Of a stretch of DNA of 64,000 bases, positions 27,119 to 37,657 are shown piece after piece. Within the stretch, counting starts at the first letter, position 1. Every line of letters starts with the position of its first letter. The notes under the pieces are model-generated. The model was given only the letters and a program-made list of their open reading frames with translations. It had not been told where the DNA came from and did not search any database. The stretch covers positions 310,001 through 374,000 of the forward strand of contig JAIXUG010000005.1 of NCBI GenBank assembly GCA_027484105.1. The letters are read 5' to 3'. Origin of the DNA: Comamonadaceae bacterium (lineage in GTDB: Bacteria > Pseudomonadota > Gammaproteobacteria > Burkholderiales > Burkholderiaceae_C). A program made the translations under genes and the position numbers.

Positions 27119-27401
27119 GGTTTGGCGCAGTCATGGTCGTCTTGGAAGACGCTGTCAGCCAGACCCGAAACAAGTGTCATAACGGCTGAGGTTGAATGTT
27201 ACCGCAGTGCAACAATCACGCGCCGGGGGTGGGGGCACCTGTCAGAATCTCATGGAAACCCCGGGTTGTCACCCAATCTTCACACCGTTTTAATGCAAAT
27301 GTCATTGGTCCGACCCACCATGGACAGGGTCCAACTTCAGTCATCCCACAGGTCTGGCCGTTTGAGACGGTCTGACCTTCATCATTCACCCAGGAGTCCT
27401 T
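27119..27401. promoter_or_regulatory. Divergent control region between the large oxidase gene and ugpB
   Basis: 283 bases without an ORF. TGTCA occurs five times on the plus strand (about 27153, 27175, 27240, 27267 and 27300), the core of Pho-box half-sites. TTGTCAC-CCAA-TCTTCAC near 27266 is the nearest to a full box, though its second half is poor. An AGGAG ribosome site precedes ugpB. Phosphate (PhoB) control of ugp operons is known from E. coli; its presence here is inference. Confidence 0.35.
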
Positions 27402-28706
27402 ATGTCACTGAAACTCACGCTCAGCGCCCTCACATTGGGCTTGGCCAGTCTGTCCGCCCAAGCCCAAACCGAAATCCAATGGTGGCATTCCATGGGCGGC
27501 GCCCTGGGCGAATGGGTCAATGACCATGCCAAAGACTTCAATGCGAGCCAGACTCAGTACAAAATTGTGCCTACATTCAAGGGCAGCTATGACGAATCCA
27601 TGACCGCAGCCATCGCCGCTTTCCGCGCGGGCAATGCGCCTCATATCCTGCAGGTGTTTGAAGTGGGCACCGCCACCATGATGGCCAGCAAAGGGGCCAT
27701 CGTGCCTGTGGGCAAAATCATGGCGGATGCCGGCATCAAGTTTGAACCCAAAAATTACGTGCCTGCCGTGGCTGGTTACTACACGGCCCCGAGCGGCCAA
27801 ATGCTGAGCTTTCCTTTCAACAGTTCGACCACCGTCTTCCACTACAACAAAGACGCCTTCAAGGCTGCTGGCCTGGACCCTGAAAAGCCCCCGACAACCT
27901 GGCCAGAAGTGGCGCTGGCCGCCGGCAAACTCAAAGCCAGTGGCCACAGGTGCCCTTTCACCACCAGCTGGGTGAGCTGGACCCAACTGGAGAGCTTCTC
28001 GGCTTGGCACAACACCGAGTTCGCCACCAAGGGCAACGGCATGCGTGGCATTGACGCCCGGCTGACCTACAACACCCCACTGCATGTGCGACACATCGAT
28101 AACTTGGCCAACATGGCCAAAACCGGTTTGTTCGTCTACAAAGGTCGCGGCAATGCGGCCGATGCGGTGTTTGTCTCGGGTGAATGCGCCATGATGACCG
28201 GGTCTTCAGCGCTTTACGGCAACATCAAGCGCAACGCCAAGTTCGCCAGTGGCATCAGCACGCTGCCTTACTACCCCGATGTGGCAGGAGCTCCGCAAAA
28301 CACCGTGATTGGCGGCGCCAGCTTGTGGGTGATGTCGGGTAAAAAGGCCGAGGAATACAAGGGCGTTGCCCAGTTCTTTGCCCACCTGTCCAAACCAGAA
28401 GTGGACGCACGCAGCCACCAGCGCACCGGTTACTTGCCTTTGACCCCCGCCTCTTTCGAAATGACCGACAAGAGTGGCTTTTACAAACAAAATCCAGGCA
28501 CCGATGTCTCGGTCAATCAAATGATCCGCAAAACGACAGACAAGTCGCGCGGCATCCGTTTGGGCAATTTCGTCCAGATTCGCACCATCAACGACGAGGA
28601 ACTCGAACAAGTGTGGGCGGGTAAAAAGTCCCCGAAAGAGGCCTTGGATGCCGCGGTCAAGCGGGGCAACGAGCAATTGGAACGGTTCGAAAAAGCCAAC
28701 AAGTAA
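27402..28706 (+). CDS. ugpB: sn-Glycerol-3-phosphate ABC transporter, periplasmic binding protein
   Basis: 434 aa with a signal peptide cleaved near residue 21 (LGLASLSAQAQT-EIQWWHSM). The mature start EIQWWHSMGGALGEWVNDHAKDFNASQ, plus QVFEVGTATMMAS, SFPFNSSTTVFHYNKDAFKAAGLDP and GGASLWVMSGKKAEEYKGVAQF, are characteristic of UgpB. It captures glycerol-3-phosphate and glycerophosphodiesters in the periplasm. It heads the five-gene ugp operon and is followed by an attenuator-like hairpin, which would raise its level relative to the membrane parts. Confidence 0.95.
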   Translation: MSLKLTLSALTLGLASLSAQAQTEIQWWHSMGGALGEWVNDHAKDFNASQTQYKIVPTFKGSYDESMTAAIAAFRAGNAPHILQVFEVGTATMMASKGAIVPVGKIMADAGIKFEPKNYVPAVAGYYTAPSGQMLSFPFNSSTTVFHYNKDAFKAAGLDPEKPPTTWPEVALAAGKLKASGHRCPFTTSWVSWTQLESFSAWHNTEFATKGNGMRGIDARLTYNTPLHVRHIDNLANMAKTGLFVYKGRGNAADAVFVSGECAMMTGSSALYGNIKRNAKFASGISTLPYYPDVAGAPQNTVIGGASLWVMSGKKAEEYKGVAQFFAHLSKPEVDARSHQRTGYLPLTPASFEMTDKSGFYKQNPGTDVSVNQMIRKTTDKSRGIRLGNFVQIRTINDEELEQVWAGKKSPKEALDAAVKRGNEQLERFEKANK

Positions 28707-28744
28707 ACCTTTCTTGGGCCGTTTGCGGCCCAGGGTGTGTCTTG

Positions 28745-28773
28745 AAAGCAGGGCCCTTGGGCCCCTGCTTTTT
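28745..28773 (+). terminator. Terminator/attenuator-like hairpin between ugpB and ugpA
   Basis: AAAGCAGGG-CCCTTGGGC-CCCTGCTTT forms a near-perfect GC-rich stem followed by a short T run. A smaller stem, TGGGCC..GGCCCA, lies just upstream at about 28715-28732. It is likely to give partial termination or 3'-end protection, so ugpB would be expressed above ugpAECQ. Confidence 0.7.
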
Positions 28774-28804
28774 GAGCTTTTTAGCTTGTCTGAACTGAAC
28801 TTCC

Positions 28805-29686
28805 ATGGAAAAACGCGTTCGCTTTCAGTCCCGGTGGCTGCCCTGGTTGTTGGTGGCCCCCCAAATGGCCATTGTGCTGGTCTTCTTTTTCTGGCCCGCC
28901 GGTCAGGCCTTGTACCAAAGCGTGTTGTCCCAGGATGCTTTTGGCATCAGCACCGAATTTGTCGGCATGGAGAACTTCGAGCGCCTGTTTGCCGACAGCA
29001 CTTACATCGAATCCTTCAAAACCACAGCGTTGTTTTCCGTGCTGGTGGCTTTTTTTGGCCTGAGCATTTCGCTGTTGTTGGCCGTCATGGCCGACCGCGT
29101 GCTCAAGGGCGCGGCCATTTACAAAACCTTGCTGATCTGGCCTTATGCGGTCGCTCCGGTGGTGGCGGGCGTTTTGTGGCTGTTCATGTTCGCCTCACCG
29201 ATGGGCGTGATCGCCTTTTATCTGCGTTCGGTGGGTATCGAATGGAACCACCTGCTGGACTCCGGCCACGCCATGACCTTGATCGTGATGGCCGCGGTCT
29301 GGAAGCAGATTTCCTACAACTTCCTGTTCTTTTTGGCCGGACTGCAGTCCATCCCCAAATCCCTGCTGGAGGCGGCGGCCATCGATGGGGCCAGCCCTTG
29401 GCACCGCTTTTGGACCATCGTGTTTCCATTGCTGTCACCCACCACGTTTTTCCTCCTGGTCATCAACGTGGTTTACGCCTTTTTTGACACCTTTGGCATC
29501 ATCGATGCCACCACCCAAGGGGGCCCGGGCAAGGACACCGCCATCCTCGTCTACAAGGTCTATTACGACGGCTTCAAGGCGCTGGACATGGGCGGCTCGG
29601 CTGCGCAGTCGGTGATCCTGATGCTCATCGTGGTGGCCCTGACCGTGGTGCAGTTCCGTTTTGTTGAGAAAAAAGTCCAGTACTGA
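28805..29686 (+). CDS. ugpA: Glycerol-3-phosphate ABC transporter permease UgpA
   Basis: 293 aa with six membrane segments. [37 protein letters not shown] opens the protein. The cytoplasmic coupling loop is [24 protein letters not shown] (EAA motif). It forms the channel with UgpE in the inner membrane, driven by UgpC. Confidence 0.95.
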   Translation: MEKRVRFQSRWLPWLLVAPQMAIVLVFFFWPAGQALYQSVLSQDAFGISTEFVGMENFERLFADSTYIESFKTTALFSVLVAFFGLSISLLLAVMADRVLKGAAIYKTLLIWPYAVAPVVAGVLWLFMFASPMGVIAFYLRSVGIEWNHLLDSGHAMTLIVMAAVWKQISYNFLFFLAGLQSIPKSLLEAAAIDGASPWHRFWTIVFPLLSPTTFFLLVINVVYAFFDTFGIIDATTQGGPGKDTAILVYKVYYDGFKALDMGGSAAQSVILMLIVVALTVVQFRFVEKKVQY

Positions 29687-29695
29687 GCGCGCCCC

Positions 29696-30550
29696 ATGAT
29701 TGAAAAACGCCCCGGCCTCACGCTCTTGTCCCACCTGGTGCTGATCCTGGGGGTGGTGATCGTGGCCTTTCCGCTGTACCTGACCTTTGTCGCCTCAACC
29801 CAAAGTGCGGCCGACATTGCTCAGTCGGTGCCCATGTCGATGTGGCCCGGCAACCACGCCCTGGAAACCTACCAAACCGCCCTGTTTGGGGGCGAGACCA
29901 GTGCCGGTAGCCGCATCCCGGCCGCTGCTCCCATGATGTGGGTCAGCCTGATCAGTGCACTGGTGATTGCCATTGGCAAGATTGTCATTTCTTTGTTGTC
30001 GGCCTTTGCCATCGTGTATTTCCGCTTCCCCTTGCGCAATCTGGTGTTCTGGATGATTTTTGTCACCCTGATGCTGCCGGTGGAGGTGCGCATTGGGCCC
30101 ACCTACGAAGTGGTGGCCAATCTGGGCATGCTCAACAGCTACGCGGGTCTGACGGTGCCGCTGATCGCGTCTGCCACCGCCACTTTCTTGTTCAGGCAAT
30201 TCTTTTTGACTGTGCCAGACGAGCTGGTCGAGGCTGCGCGCATGGACGGTGCGGGGCCCATGCGCTTTTTCATCGACATCCTGCTGCCGCTGACACGCAC
30301 CTCGATCGCGGCCCTGTTCGTGATCCAGTTCATTTATGGCTGGAACCAATACCTGTGGCCGCTTCTGGTGACGACCAATGAAGACATGTACCCGGTGGTG
30401 ATGGGCATCAAGCGCCTGATCGCGGGTGAGGCCTACACCGAGTGGAACGTGGTCATGGCCACCGCCATCCTGGCCATGCTGCCCCCGGCGTTGGTCGTGA
30501 TCCTGATGCAAAAATGGTTCGTCAAGGGCCTGGTCGATACGGAGAAATAA
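29696..30550 (+). CDS. ugpE: Glycerol-3-phosphate ABC transporter permease UgpE
   Basis: 284 aa with six membrane segments. The EAA loop reads [35 protein letters not shown] and the end [10 protein letters not shown] fit UgpE. It starts 9 bases after ugpA. The 110-base gap after it holds two palindromes. Confidence 0.95.
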   Translation: MIEKRPGLTLLSHLVLILGVVIVAFPLYLTFVASTQSAADIAQSVPMSMWPGNHALETYQTALFGGETSAGSRIPAAAPMMWVSLISALVIAIGKIVISLLSAFAIVYFRFPLRNLVFWMIFVTLMLPVEVRIGPTYEVVANLGMLNSYAGLTVPLIASATATFLFRQFFLTVPDELVEAARMDGAGPMRFFIDILLPLTRTSIAALFVIQFIYGWNQYLWPLLVTTNEDMYPVVMGIKRLIAGEAYTEWNVVMATAILAMLPPALVVILMQKWFVKGLVDTEK

Positions 30551-30557
30551 ATACGCC

Positions 30558-30643
30558 GGGGACAGACCAATGCGAAGCGTTGCTCTGTCCCCGTCAAATT
30601 AGGAACCAGGGGACAGACCCGTGCGAAACGCCGATCTGTCCCC
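30558..30643. repeat. Two tandem REP-like palindromes between ugpE and ugpC
   Basis: GGGGACAGACC...TCTGTCCCC occurs at 30558-30592 and again at 30609-30643. Each copy is 35 bases, spaced 51 bases apart. The inner arms (AATGC-GAA-GCGTT in the first) also pair, so each copy folds into a long hairpin. The copies differ at a few inner positions, as repeat family members do. They resemble REP/BIME-type intergenic repeats and may stabilise or attenuate the mRNA inside the operon. Confidence 0.75.
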
Positions 30644-30660
30644 GTCTGATCAAAAAACAT

Positions 30661-31671
<1,011 letters not shown>

Positions 31672-31673
31672 CC

Positions 31674-32423
31674 ATGCAGACCCTGCGCACCGCATCTTGG
31701 CCTTACCCCCGATGGATCGCACACCGAGGTGCGGGCAAGCTCGCCCCCGAAAACACCCTGGCCGCCTTCCGACTGGGCGCAGAACACGGCTACCGCATGT
31801 TCGAGTGCGATGCCAAGCTCAGCGCCGACGGTGTGGTGTTTTTGATGCATGACGCCACACTGGAGCGCACCACGAGCGGCCAAGGCATCGGCGGCGATCT
31901 GCCCTGGCATGCCCTGTCGCAGCTGGACGCGGGCAGCTGGCATTCACGCACCTACGCTGGCGAGGCCCTGCCCACGCTCGAAGCGCTGGCGCGGTTTTGC
32001 ATGGCCAACGGGTACTTTCTGAACATCGAGATCAAGCCCACGCCAGGCACCGAGGCCGCCACGGGCGAGGCCGTGGCGCGTCAGGCCGCCCAACTCTGGC
32101 AAGGCGCGGCAGTGCCGCCACTGTTGACTTCATTCAAACCTGATGCTTTGGCAGCCGCACAAACAGCGGCACCCGAGCTGCCACGCGGTCTGCTGGTTGA
32201 CACGCTGTGGTCCGGCTGGTTTGAAAAAGCTCAAGAATTAGGATGCGTGGCCGTAGTCGCCAACTACGCCCTGTGGGACGCAGCCACCGTGTCCCAAGTG
32301 CACAGCGCAGGCATGAAGTGCCTGAGCTACACCGTCAACGACGATGGGGCAGCGCAGCATCTCTTGGCCTTGGGTACCGATGGCATCATCACCGACCGGG
32401 TCGACTTGTTCAGCCCGAGCTGA
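31674..32423 (+). CDS. ugpQ: Glycerophosphodiester phosphodiesterase UgpQ
   Basis: 249 aa, no signal peptide, so cytoplasmic. The catalytic set is IAHRGAGKLAPENTLAAFRLGAEHG, FECDAKLSADGVVFLMHD and FLNIEIKPTPG, followed by TVNDDGAAQHLLALGTDGIITDRVDL. It splits glycerophosphodiesters into glycerol-3-phosphate and an alcohol. It starts 2 bases after ugpC, so imported diesters can be used directly. Confidence 0.95.
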   Translation: MQTLRTASWPYPRWIAHRGAGKLAPENTLAAFRLGAEHGYRMFECDAKLSADGVVFLMHDATLERTTSGQGIGGDLPWHALSQLDAGSWHSRTYAGEALPTLEALARFCMANGYFLNIEIKPTPGTEAATGEAVARQAAQLWQGAAVPPLLTSFKPDALAAAQTAAPELPRGLLVDTLWSGWFEKAQELGCVAVVANYALWDAATVSQVHSAGMKCLSYTVNDDGAAQHLLALGTDGIITDRVDLFSPS

Positions 32424-32434
32424 ACCAGCCTGCG

Positions 32435-33409
32435 TCAGTCCAGCTTGGCCCCCGATTTCTGAACCACATCGGCCCAGCGCGGCATTTCGGCCGTCAGAAA
32501 TTTGGCAAAGTCATCGGCCCCCAGGTAAGCCGGATCAGCCCCCTGTGTCACCATGCGCGAGCGGATGTCAGACTGGTTCATCACCGCTTTGAAAGCGTCG
32601 CTCAGCTTGTTGACCACGTCTTTAGGCGTGCCCGCTGGGGCCAAAAAACCATAAAAGCCCACCACCTCGAAATTCGCAATGCCCGTCTCGATCACGGTGG
32701 GGATGTCGGGTAAGGCAGGGTTGCGTTCTCGGCTGGTCACGGCCAGTGCGCGCACTTTCCCTTGCTTGTGGTACTGGGCTGCCTGCGGAATGCTTTCGGC
32801 CATGAACTGCACCTGGCCCGCCATCAGGTCGGTGAAGGCGGGGGCACTGCCCCGATAAGGGATATGAACCATGAACAGGCCCGTGGCCGACTTGAACATC
32901 TCGGGCACCAAATGGCTGCTGCCGCCGTTGCCCGCAGAGCCGTAATTGACTTGACCTGGACGGGCCTTGGCATAAGCCACAAACTCCTTCAAATTGTTCA
33001 CGGGCACTTTGGGGTTGACCATCAAGGCCAGCGGTTGCATGGCCGTGCGGGCCACCGGAACAAAATCGCGCAGCGTGCTGTAAGGCAGCTTGGTGTAGAG
33101 CGCCGGGTTGATGACCATCACCCCGGTGTTGGCCAGCATCAGGGTGTGCCCATCAGGTGCCGCGCGCATCACCTCTTGCGCGCCCACGATGCCACCTGCA
33201 CCGGCTTTGTAATCGATCAGGACGGGCTGCCCCAATTGAACTTGAAGCCGGTCTGTCAGCAAACGGGCGTGCTGATCCAATGGCCCACCTGCAGGAAAAC
33301 CCATCACCACCCGAATCGGTTTGGTCGGGAAAGCCCAGGCACTGCCCAAGGTCAGACCCAAGCCTACGCCACACAAAACACCCAAAGTACGGCGTTTGAT
33401 TCCCATCAT
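32435..33409 (-). CDS. Bug-family (TctC-like) periplasmic solute receptor
   Basis: 324 aa from MMGIKRRTLG, with GGAG seven bases upstream; upstream track codons are excluded. A signal peptide (LGVLCGVGLGLTLGSAWA) precedes FPTKPIRVVMGFPAGGPLDQHARLL, the usual mature start. Other family blocks are GQPVLIDYKAGAGGIVGAQEVMRAAPDGHTLML, VNYGSAGNGGSSHLVPEMF and VHIPYRGSAPAFTDLM. The ligand is unknown. It is convergent with ugpQ and has no TctA/TctB genes nearby, as is normal for the many orphan Bug proteins of Burkholderiales. Confidence 0.92.
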   Translation of the reverse strand: MMGIKRRTLGVLCGVGLGLTLGSAWAFPTKPIRVVMGFPAGGPLDQHARLLTDRLQVQLGQPVLIDYKAGAGGIVGAQEVMRAAPDGHTLMLANTGVMVINPALYTKLPYSTLRDFVPVARTAMQPLALMVNPKVPVNNLKEFVAYAKARPGQVNYGSAGNGGSSHLVPEMFKSATGLFMVHIPYRGSAPAFTDLMAGQVQFMAESIPQAAQYHKQGKVRALAVTSRERNPALPDIPTVIETGIANFEVVGFYGFLAPAGTPKDVVNKLSDAFKAVMNQSDIRSRMVTQGADPAYLGADDFAKFLTAEMPRWADVVQKSGAKLD

Positions 33410-33447
33410 GATGATCTCCATTGAAGTCGTTAGCATACCGGGACACC

Positions 33448-33732
33448 TCACCGGACGCCATTTCGGGTCCAGCCTCGGTGCATCACCCATTCGGCAGTGG
33501 CCGCCACCAGCACCAAAGCGAAGTAGGTGCTCATTTTCCCGTCATGGCCTTGCAGCCACACACCTGCTGCCAGCACCAACACCCCGCAGACCGCGTGCAC
33601 TGCCATGCGACGACCCATGCTGGGCCCCCCAAGGCCCATGACCCAGCGCCCCGCCAATGGCATGCAAACTGACATGACCAAAGCTGGCAACACAAAATTG
33701 AACAAGTGCACAAGGAGTTGCCAGTAGCTCAT
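33448..33732 (-). CDS. Small inner-membrane protein of unknown function
   Basis: 94 aa with three hydrophobic stretches (FVLPALVMSVCMPLAG, MAVHAVCGVLVLAAGVWLQG, TYFALVLVAATAEWVMHRGW). No family is recognised. It lies upstream of the Bug receptor on the same strand and is divergent from hemA. Confidence 0.6.
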   Translation of the reverse strand: MSYWQLLVHLFNFVLPALVMSVCMPLAGRWVMGLGGPSMGRRMAVHAVCGVLVLAAGVWLQGHDGKMSTYFALVLVAATAEWVMHRGWTRNGVR

Positions 33733-33866
33733 GGTTTTGTCTGTGGGTGGATCAATGGTCCTCGGTCTCAGGACAAAAATGGGGATTGTGCATGGAAAGC
33801 AACGTCAGCAGGCTTCAAACCGTCAGTGTCAAGCAAAGTTGACACACCGCACCTATAATGCCCCTC

Positions 33867-35138
33867 ATGGCTGTATGGACCCTCGGTTTGAACCACACCA
33901 CAGCGCCGCTGGATCTGCGCGGCCGGTTTGCGTTCGCCGTGGACAAACTGGTGCCCACCCTGCACGGTTTGCGCCGAGATTTGGCCCACCGGATCGCGCA
34001 AGAGCCCGAAGCCGCCATCTTGTCGACCTGCAACCGCACAGAAATTTACTGTGCTGCCGACCAGGCAGCCACGCACGACACCTTGACCTGGCTGGCCCAA
34101 ACCGGGGGCGTCAACGCCTCTGAACTGCACGCCCACACCTATGTGTTGGAAGGCAATGAAGCCGCTCGCCATGCCTTCAGGGTGGCCAGCGGACTGGATT
34201 CGATGGTCTTGGGCGAGGCTCAAATTTTGGGGCAACTCAAGGACGCTGTTCGGGCTGCCGAACAAGCCGGCGCTTTGGGCAGCACCCTGAACCAATTGTT
34301 CCAACGCAGTTTCGCAGTGGCCAAAGAGGTGCGCAGCTCCACCGAAATCGGGGCCCACTCCATCAGCATGGCCGCTGCCTCGGTGCGCTTGGCCAGCCAG
34401 TTGTTTGAAGACCTCAAGGACATCCGCATCCTGTTTGTCGGTGCTGGCGAAATGAACGAGTTGGTGGCCACCCACTTTGCGGCCAAACAGCCCAAAGGGA
34501 TGGTGATCGCCAACCGCAGCCTGGACCGGGCCGAACTGCTGGCCCACCGATTCGGGGCCGAGGTCATGCCTTTGGCCGACCTGCCCGAGCGGCTGCACGA
34601 GTTCGACGCCGTGATCAGCTGCACCGCCAGCACCTTGCCCTTGATTGGTTTGGGCGCGGTCGAGCGGGCCCTGAAAAAACGCAAATACCGGCCCATGTTC
34701 ATGGTCGACTTGGCCGTGCCACGTGACATCGAACCCGAAGTGAAGTCGCTGGACGATGTTTACCTGTACACCGTCGATGACCTGGCCAGCGTGGTGCAAT
34801 CAGGCCAAGCTCACCGACAGGCGGCTGTGGCCGAGGCCGAGGTGATCATCGACGCCGGGGTACAAAGTTTCATGCACTGGATGGGCCAACGCGGCACGGT
34901 GCCCTTGATCCAGCAGCTGCAAAACCAGGCCGACGCATGGCGTGATGCCGAGTTGACTCGTGCCCGCAAGTCCTTGGCGCGAGGTGACGACCCCATGGCG
35001 GTCATGGAAGCCCTGTCCAAAGGTTTGACCCAAAAAATGCTGCACGGTGCCCTGGCAGAACTGCGCACCAGCGCCCCCGAACACCGTGAGCAGACGCTGC
35101 AAACGGTGCAGCGCGTTTTCTTGCGCAAAGAGCGTTAG
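33867..35138 (+). CDS. hemA: Glutamyl-tRNA reductase
   Basis: 423 aa from [14 protein letters not shown], matching the family start; an ATG three codons earlier is possible. [11 protein letters not shown] carries the catalytic Cys, [24 protein letters not shown] the glutamyl-binding region, and [16 protein letters not shown] the NADPH site. A C-terminal dimer helix follows. It makes glutamate-1-semialdehyde for heme synthesis. TATAAT lies directly before the start, which would leave little or no leader (see findings). prfA and prmC follow, as in many proteobacteria. Confidence 0.96.
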   Translation: MAVWTLGLNHTTAPLDLRGRFAFAVDKLVPTLHGLRRDLAHRIAQEPEAAILSTCNRTEIYCAADQAATHDTLTWLAQTGGVNASELHAHTYVLEGNEAARHAFRVASGLDSMVLGEAQILGQLKDAVRAAEQAGALGSTLNQLFQRSFAVAKEVRSSTEIGAHSISMAAASVRLASQLFEDLKDIRILFVGAGEMNELVATHFAAKQPKGMVIANRSLDRAELLAHRFGAEVMPLADLPERLHEFDAVISCTASTLPLIGLGAVERALKKRKYRPMFMVDLAVPRDIEPEVKSLDDVYLYTVDDLASVVQSGQAHRQAAVAEAEVIIDAGVQSFMHWMGQRGTVPLIQQLQNQADAWRDAELTRARKSLARGDDPMAVMEALSKGLTQKMLHGALAELRTSAPEHREQTLQTVQRVFLRKER

Positions 35139-35247
35139 CGATTGGCCTCGCGGTTCGGCGGCTGCCACACCGCCCCACCCCTCGTCCTTTGTTCGCCGAC
35201 CCACGGCGAATGTCCAAACCGAAACGCCGCCCCCCATTTTTGGTCTC

Positions 35248-36336
35248 ATGAAACCCTTTTTGATCCAGCAACTCGAACGGTATGCATTGCGCCTGACCGA
35301 GCTGGACTTTTTGCTTTCGCGTGAAGACATCATGGGCGACATGGCCCAGTTTTTGAAGCTCTCACGGGAACACGCCGAAGTCAGCGCCGTGGCCACGCGC
35401 TTTGCCCGTTTTCAGCAGCGCACGTCGGACTTGGCCACAGCGCAAGCCATGCTGGACGACCCCGACTTGCGCGAGATGGCCGCAGAAGAAGTCAAGAGCG
35501 CCAGCACAGAGCTGCAAACCCTGGAATCAGAACTCCAGCGCATGCTGCTGCCCAAAGACCCCAACGACGCCCGCCCCGCTTTCGTGGAAATCCGGGCAGG
35601 CACTGGCGGTGACGAATCGGCCCTGTTTGCAGGCGACTTGCTGCGCATGTACACGCGCTTTGCCGAAAGTCAGGGCTGGCGCTGCGAGATCGTGTCCGAA
35701 TCGGTGAGCGAACTCGGTGGCTACAAGGAAGTGGTGGTGCGCATCGAAGGCGATCAGGTCTATGGCGCGCTGAAATTTGAATCAGGAGGGCACCGGGTAC
35801 AGCGCGTGCCCACCACCGAAACCCAAGGCCGCATCCACACCAGCGCCTGCACGGTGGCGGTGTTGGCCGAGCCCGACGAAGCCGAGGCCATCAAGATCAA
35901 CCCGTCGGATTTGCGCATCGACACTTTCCGCGCCAGCGGGGCGGGCGGGCAGCACATCAACAAAACCGACTCGGCCGTGCGCATCACCCACTTGCCCACC
36001 GGCATCGTGGCCGAATGCCAGGACGGGCGCAGCCAGCACAGCAACAAGGCGCAAGCGCTGAAGGTGCTGACGGCACGTATTCAAGAAAAAGACCGTGCCG
36101 AGCGCGCCGCCAAAGACGCCGCCGAACGAAAAAGCCTGATCGGCAGTGGCGACCGATCCGACCGCATCCGCACCTACAACTTCCCGCAAGGGCGCCTGAC
36201 CGACCACCGCATCAACCTCACGCTGTACAAGCTGCTCACCATCATGGAAGGCGATTTGAAAGATGTGGTCGATGCGCTGCAGGCTTATGAAGCCGCAGAG
36301 CAACTGGCAGCACTGGAAATCGGGGCGGCCGCGTGA
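35248..36336 (+). CDS. prfA: Peptide chain release factor 1
   Basis: 362 aa from [12 protein letters not shown]; the long track extension is not RF1-like. The GGQ loop reads [26 protein letters not shown], whose Gln is the PrmC methylation target. [16 protein letters not shown] is the other family block. It reads UAA and UAG stops. Confidence 0.97.
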   Translation: MKPFLIQQLERYALRLTELDFLLSREDIMGDMAQFLKLSREHAEVSAVATRFARFQQRTSDLATAQAMLDDPDLREMAAEEVKSASTELQTLESELQRMLLPKDPNDARPAFVEIRAGTGGDESALFAGDLLRMYTRFAESQGWRCEIVSESVSELGGYKEVVVRIEGDQVYGALKFESGGHRVQRVPTTETQGRIHTSACTVAVLAEPDEAEAIKINPSDLRIDTFRASGAGGQHINKTDSAVRITHLPTGIVAECQDGRSQHSNKAQALKVLTARIQEKDRAERAAKDAAERKSLIGSGDRSDRIRTYNFPQGRLTDHRINLTLYKLLTIMEGDLKDVVDALQAYEAAEQLAALEIGAAA

Positions 36337-37175
36337 CAGCCTCGCACACCAGCCTCAGCGTGGCGCAGTGCCTGCAACAAGCACTGAGTCAAGGACTGGC
36401 CAGGGTGGATGCACAAATTCTCTTGTTGTTTGCCCTGGCACGCCCGCTGCACGACCGCGCTTGGCTGCTGGCCCACGACACCGAGCTCTTGAACGAGGCA
36501 CAACAACACCGCTGGGACCAAGCCCTGCAGCGCCGCCTACGGGGCGAGCCGGTGGCCTACATCACCGGGCACAAGGACTTTTTTGGCCTGACGCTCAACG
36601 TGGATGCCCGCGTGCTGGACCCGCGCCCCGACACGGAAATCCTGGTTGAATGGGCACTGGCGTTGCTGCCTGCGGGCCAGGCAGCCCGCGTGCTGGACCT
36701 GGGCACCGGCAGCGGCGCTGTGGCCCTGGCCCTTCAGCACCAACGCCCTGCTGCATGCGTCACAGCGGTCGACGCCAGCAGCGATGCACTGGCCGTGGCC
36801 TCTGCCAACGCCCTGCGCCTGAATTTGCCGGTGAAGTGCGTGCTCAGCCACTGGATGGACAAGGTACCGGGGCCCTTTGAGCTGATCGTCTCCAACCCAC
36901 CCTATGTGGCCGATGGCGACCCGCACCTGGCCGCCCTGACCTACGAACCCCTGCAAGCCCTCACAAGTGGTGCCGATGGCCTCGATGACATCCGCCAAAT
37001 CATCGCCCAGGCGCCCAGCCGCCTCGCCGCTGGCGGCTGGCTGCTGCTGGAACACGGCTGGGACCAGGCCGCCCCAGTGCAGTCGCTCCTGCGCGAAGCC
37101 GGGTTTGTGCAGGTGCAGTCGCGCCGCGATCTGGGCGGTCACGAGCGTTGTACTGGCGCAGTGATGCCGGTTTGA
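36333..37175 (+). CDS. prmC: Release factor glutamine methyltransferase
   Basis: 280 aa with a GTG start overlapping the prfA stop (GTGA). [30 protein letters not shown] loop [11 protein letters not shown] (122-132) and NPPY (188-191) identify PrmC. It methylates the GGQ Gln of release factors, so its coupling to prfA makes sense. Confidence 0.96.
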   Translation: MTASHTSLSVAQCLQQALSQGLARVDAQILLLFALARPLHDRAWLLAHDTELLNEAQQHRWDQALQRRLRGEPVAYITGHKDFFGLTLNVDARVLDPRPDTEILVEWALALLPAGQAARVLDLGTGSGAVALALQHQRPAACVTAVDASSDALAVASANALRLNLPVKCVLSHWMDKVPGPFELIVSNPPYVADGDPHLAALTYEPLQALTSGADGLDDIRQIIAQAPSRLAAGGWLLLEHGWDQAAPVQSLLREAGFVQVQSRRDLGGHERCTGAVMPV

Positions 37176-37260
37176 CAGCAACATCCCTGTGAAAATGGCA
37201 GACTTTCAATCAGAGACATAATTCACTTCATCCGACACCGACCCCATTTGGAGCAACAAC

Positions 37261-37584
37261 ATGAGCGACACCCAGCAACGCATCGACGAACTCGTCAAAG
37301 GCAACGACATCACCCTGTTCATGAAGGGCAGCGCCAGCTTCCCGATGTGCGGCTTTTCGGGCCGCGCCATCCAGATCCTCAAAGCCGTGGGCGTGGACCC
37401 CAAGACGGTGAAAACCGTGAACGTGCTGGACGACGCCGAAATCCGCCAAGGCATCAAGGAATACAGCAACTGGCCCACCATTCCCCAGCTCTACGTCAAG
37501 GGTGAGTTCATTGGCGGCTCGGACATCATGATGGAAATGTACGAATCGGGCGAGTTACAACAGGTCATCAACGGCAAAGCCTGA
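37261..37584 (+). CDS. grxD: Monothiol glutaredoxin Grx4
   Basis: 107 aa. CGFS active site at residues 30-33 (FPMCGFSGRA), with NWPTIPQLYVKGEFIGGSDI for glutathione binding. It carries and delivers 2Fe-2S clusters. A clear terminator follows. Confidence 0.96.
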   Translation: MSDTQQRIDELVKGNDITLFMKGSASFPMCGFSGRAIQILKAVGVDPKTVKTVNVLDDAEIRQGIKEYSNWPTIPQLYVKGEFIGGSDIMMEMYESGELQQVINGKA

Positions 37585-37617
37585 TCGACCAAGGGCAGCG
37601 GCCCTGCCCCACCGGAC

Positions 37618-37642
37618 AGCCACCCCCTCGGGTGGCTTTTTT
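37618..37642 (+). terminator. Intrinsic terminator after grxD
   Basis: AGCCACCC-CCTC-GGGTGGCT-TTTTT, an 8-bp GC-rich stem with a T run, 34 bases after the grxD stop. Confidence 0.92.
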
Positions 37643-37657
37643 GTTCTCGGTCCCCGC

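Noticed and set aside
24974-27523. 849-aa plus-strand ORF
   Set aside because: Antisense shadow of the large FAD/Fe-S oxidoreductase; it also runs into ugpB.
33837-33860. TTGACA and TATAAT before hemA as a standard sigma70 promoter
   Set aside because: Only 9 bases separate them; 16-18 are needed.
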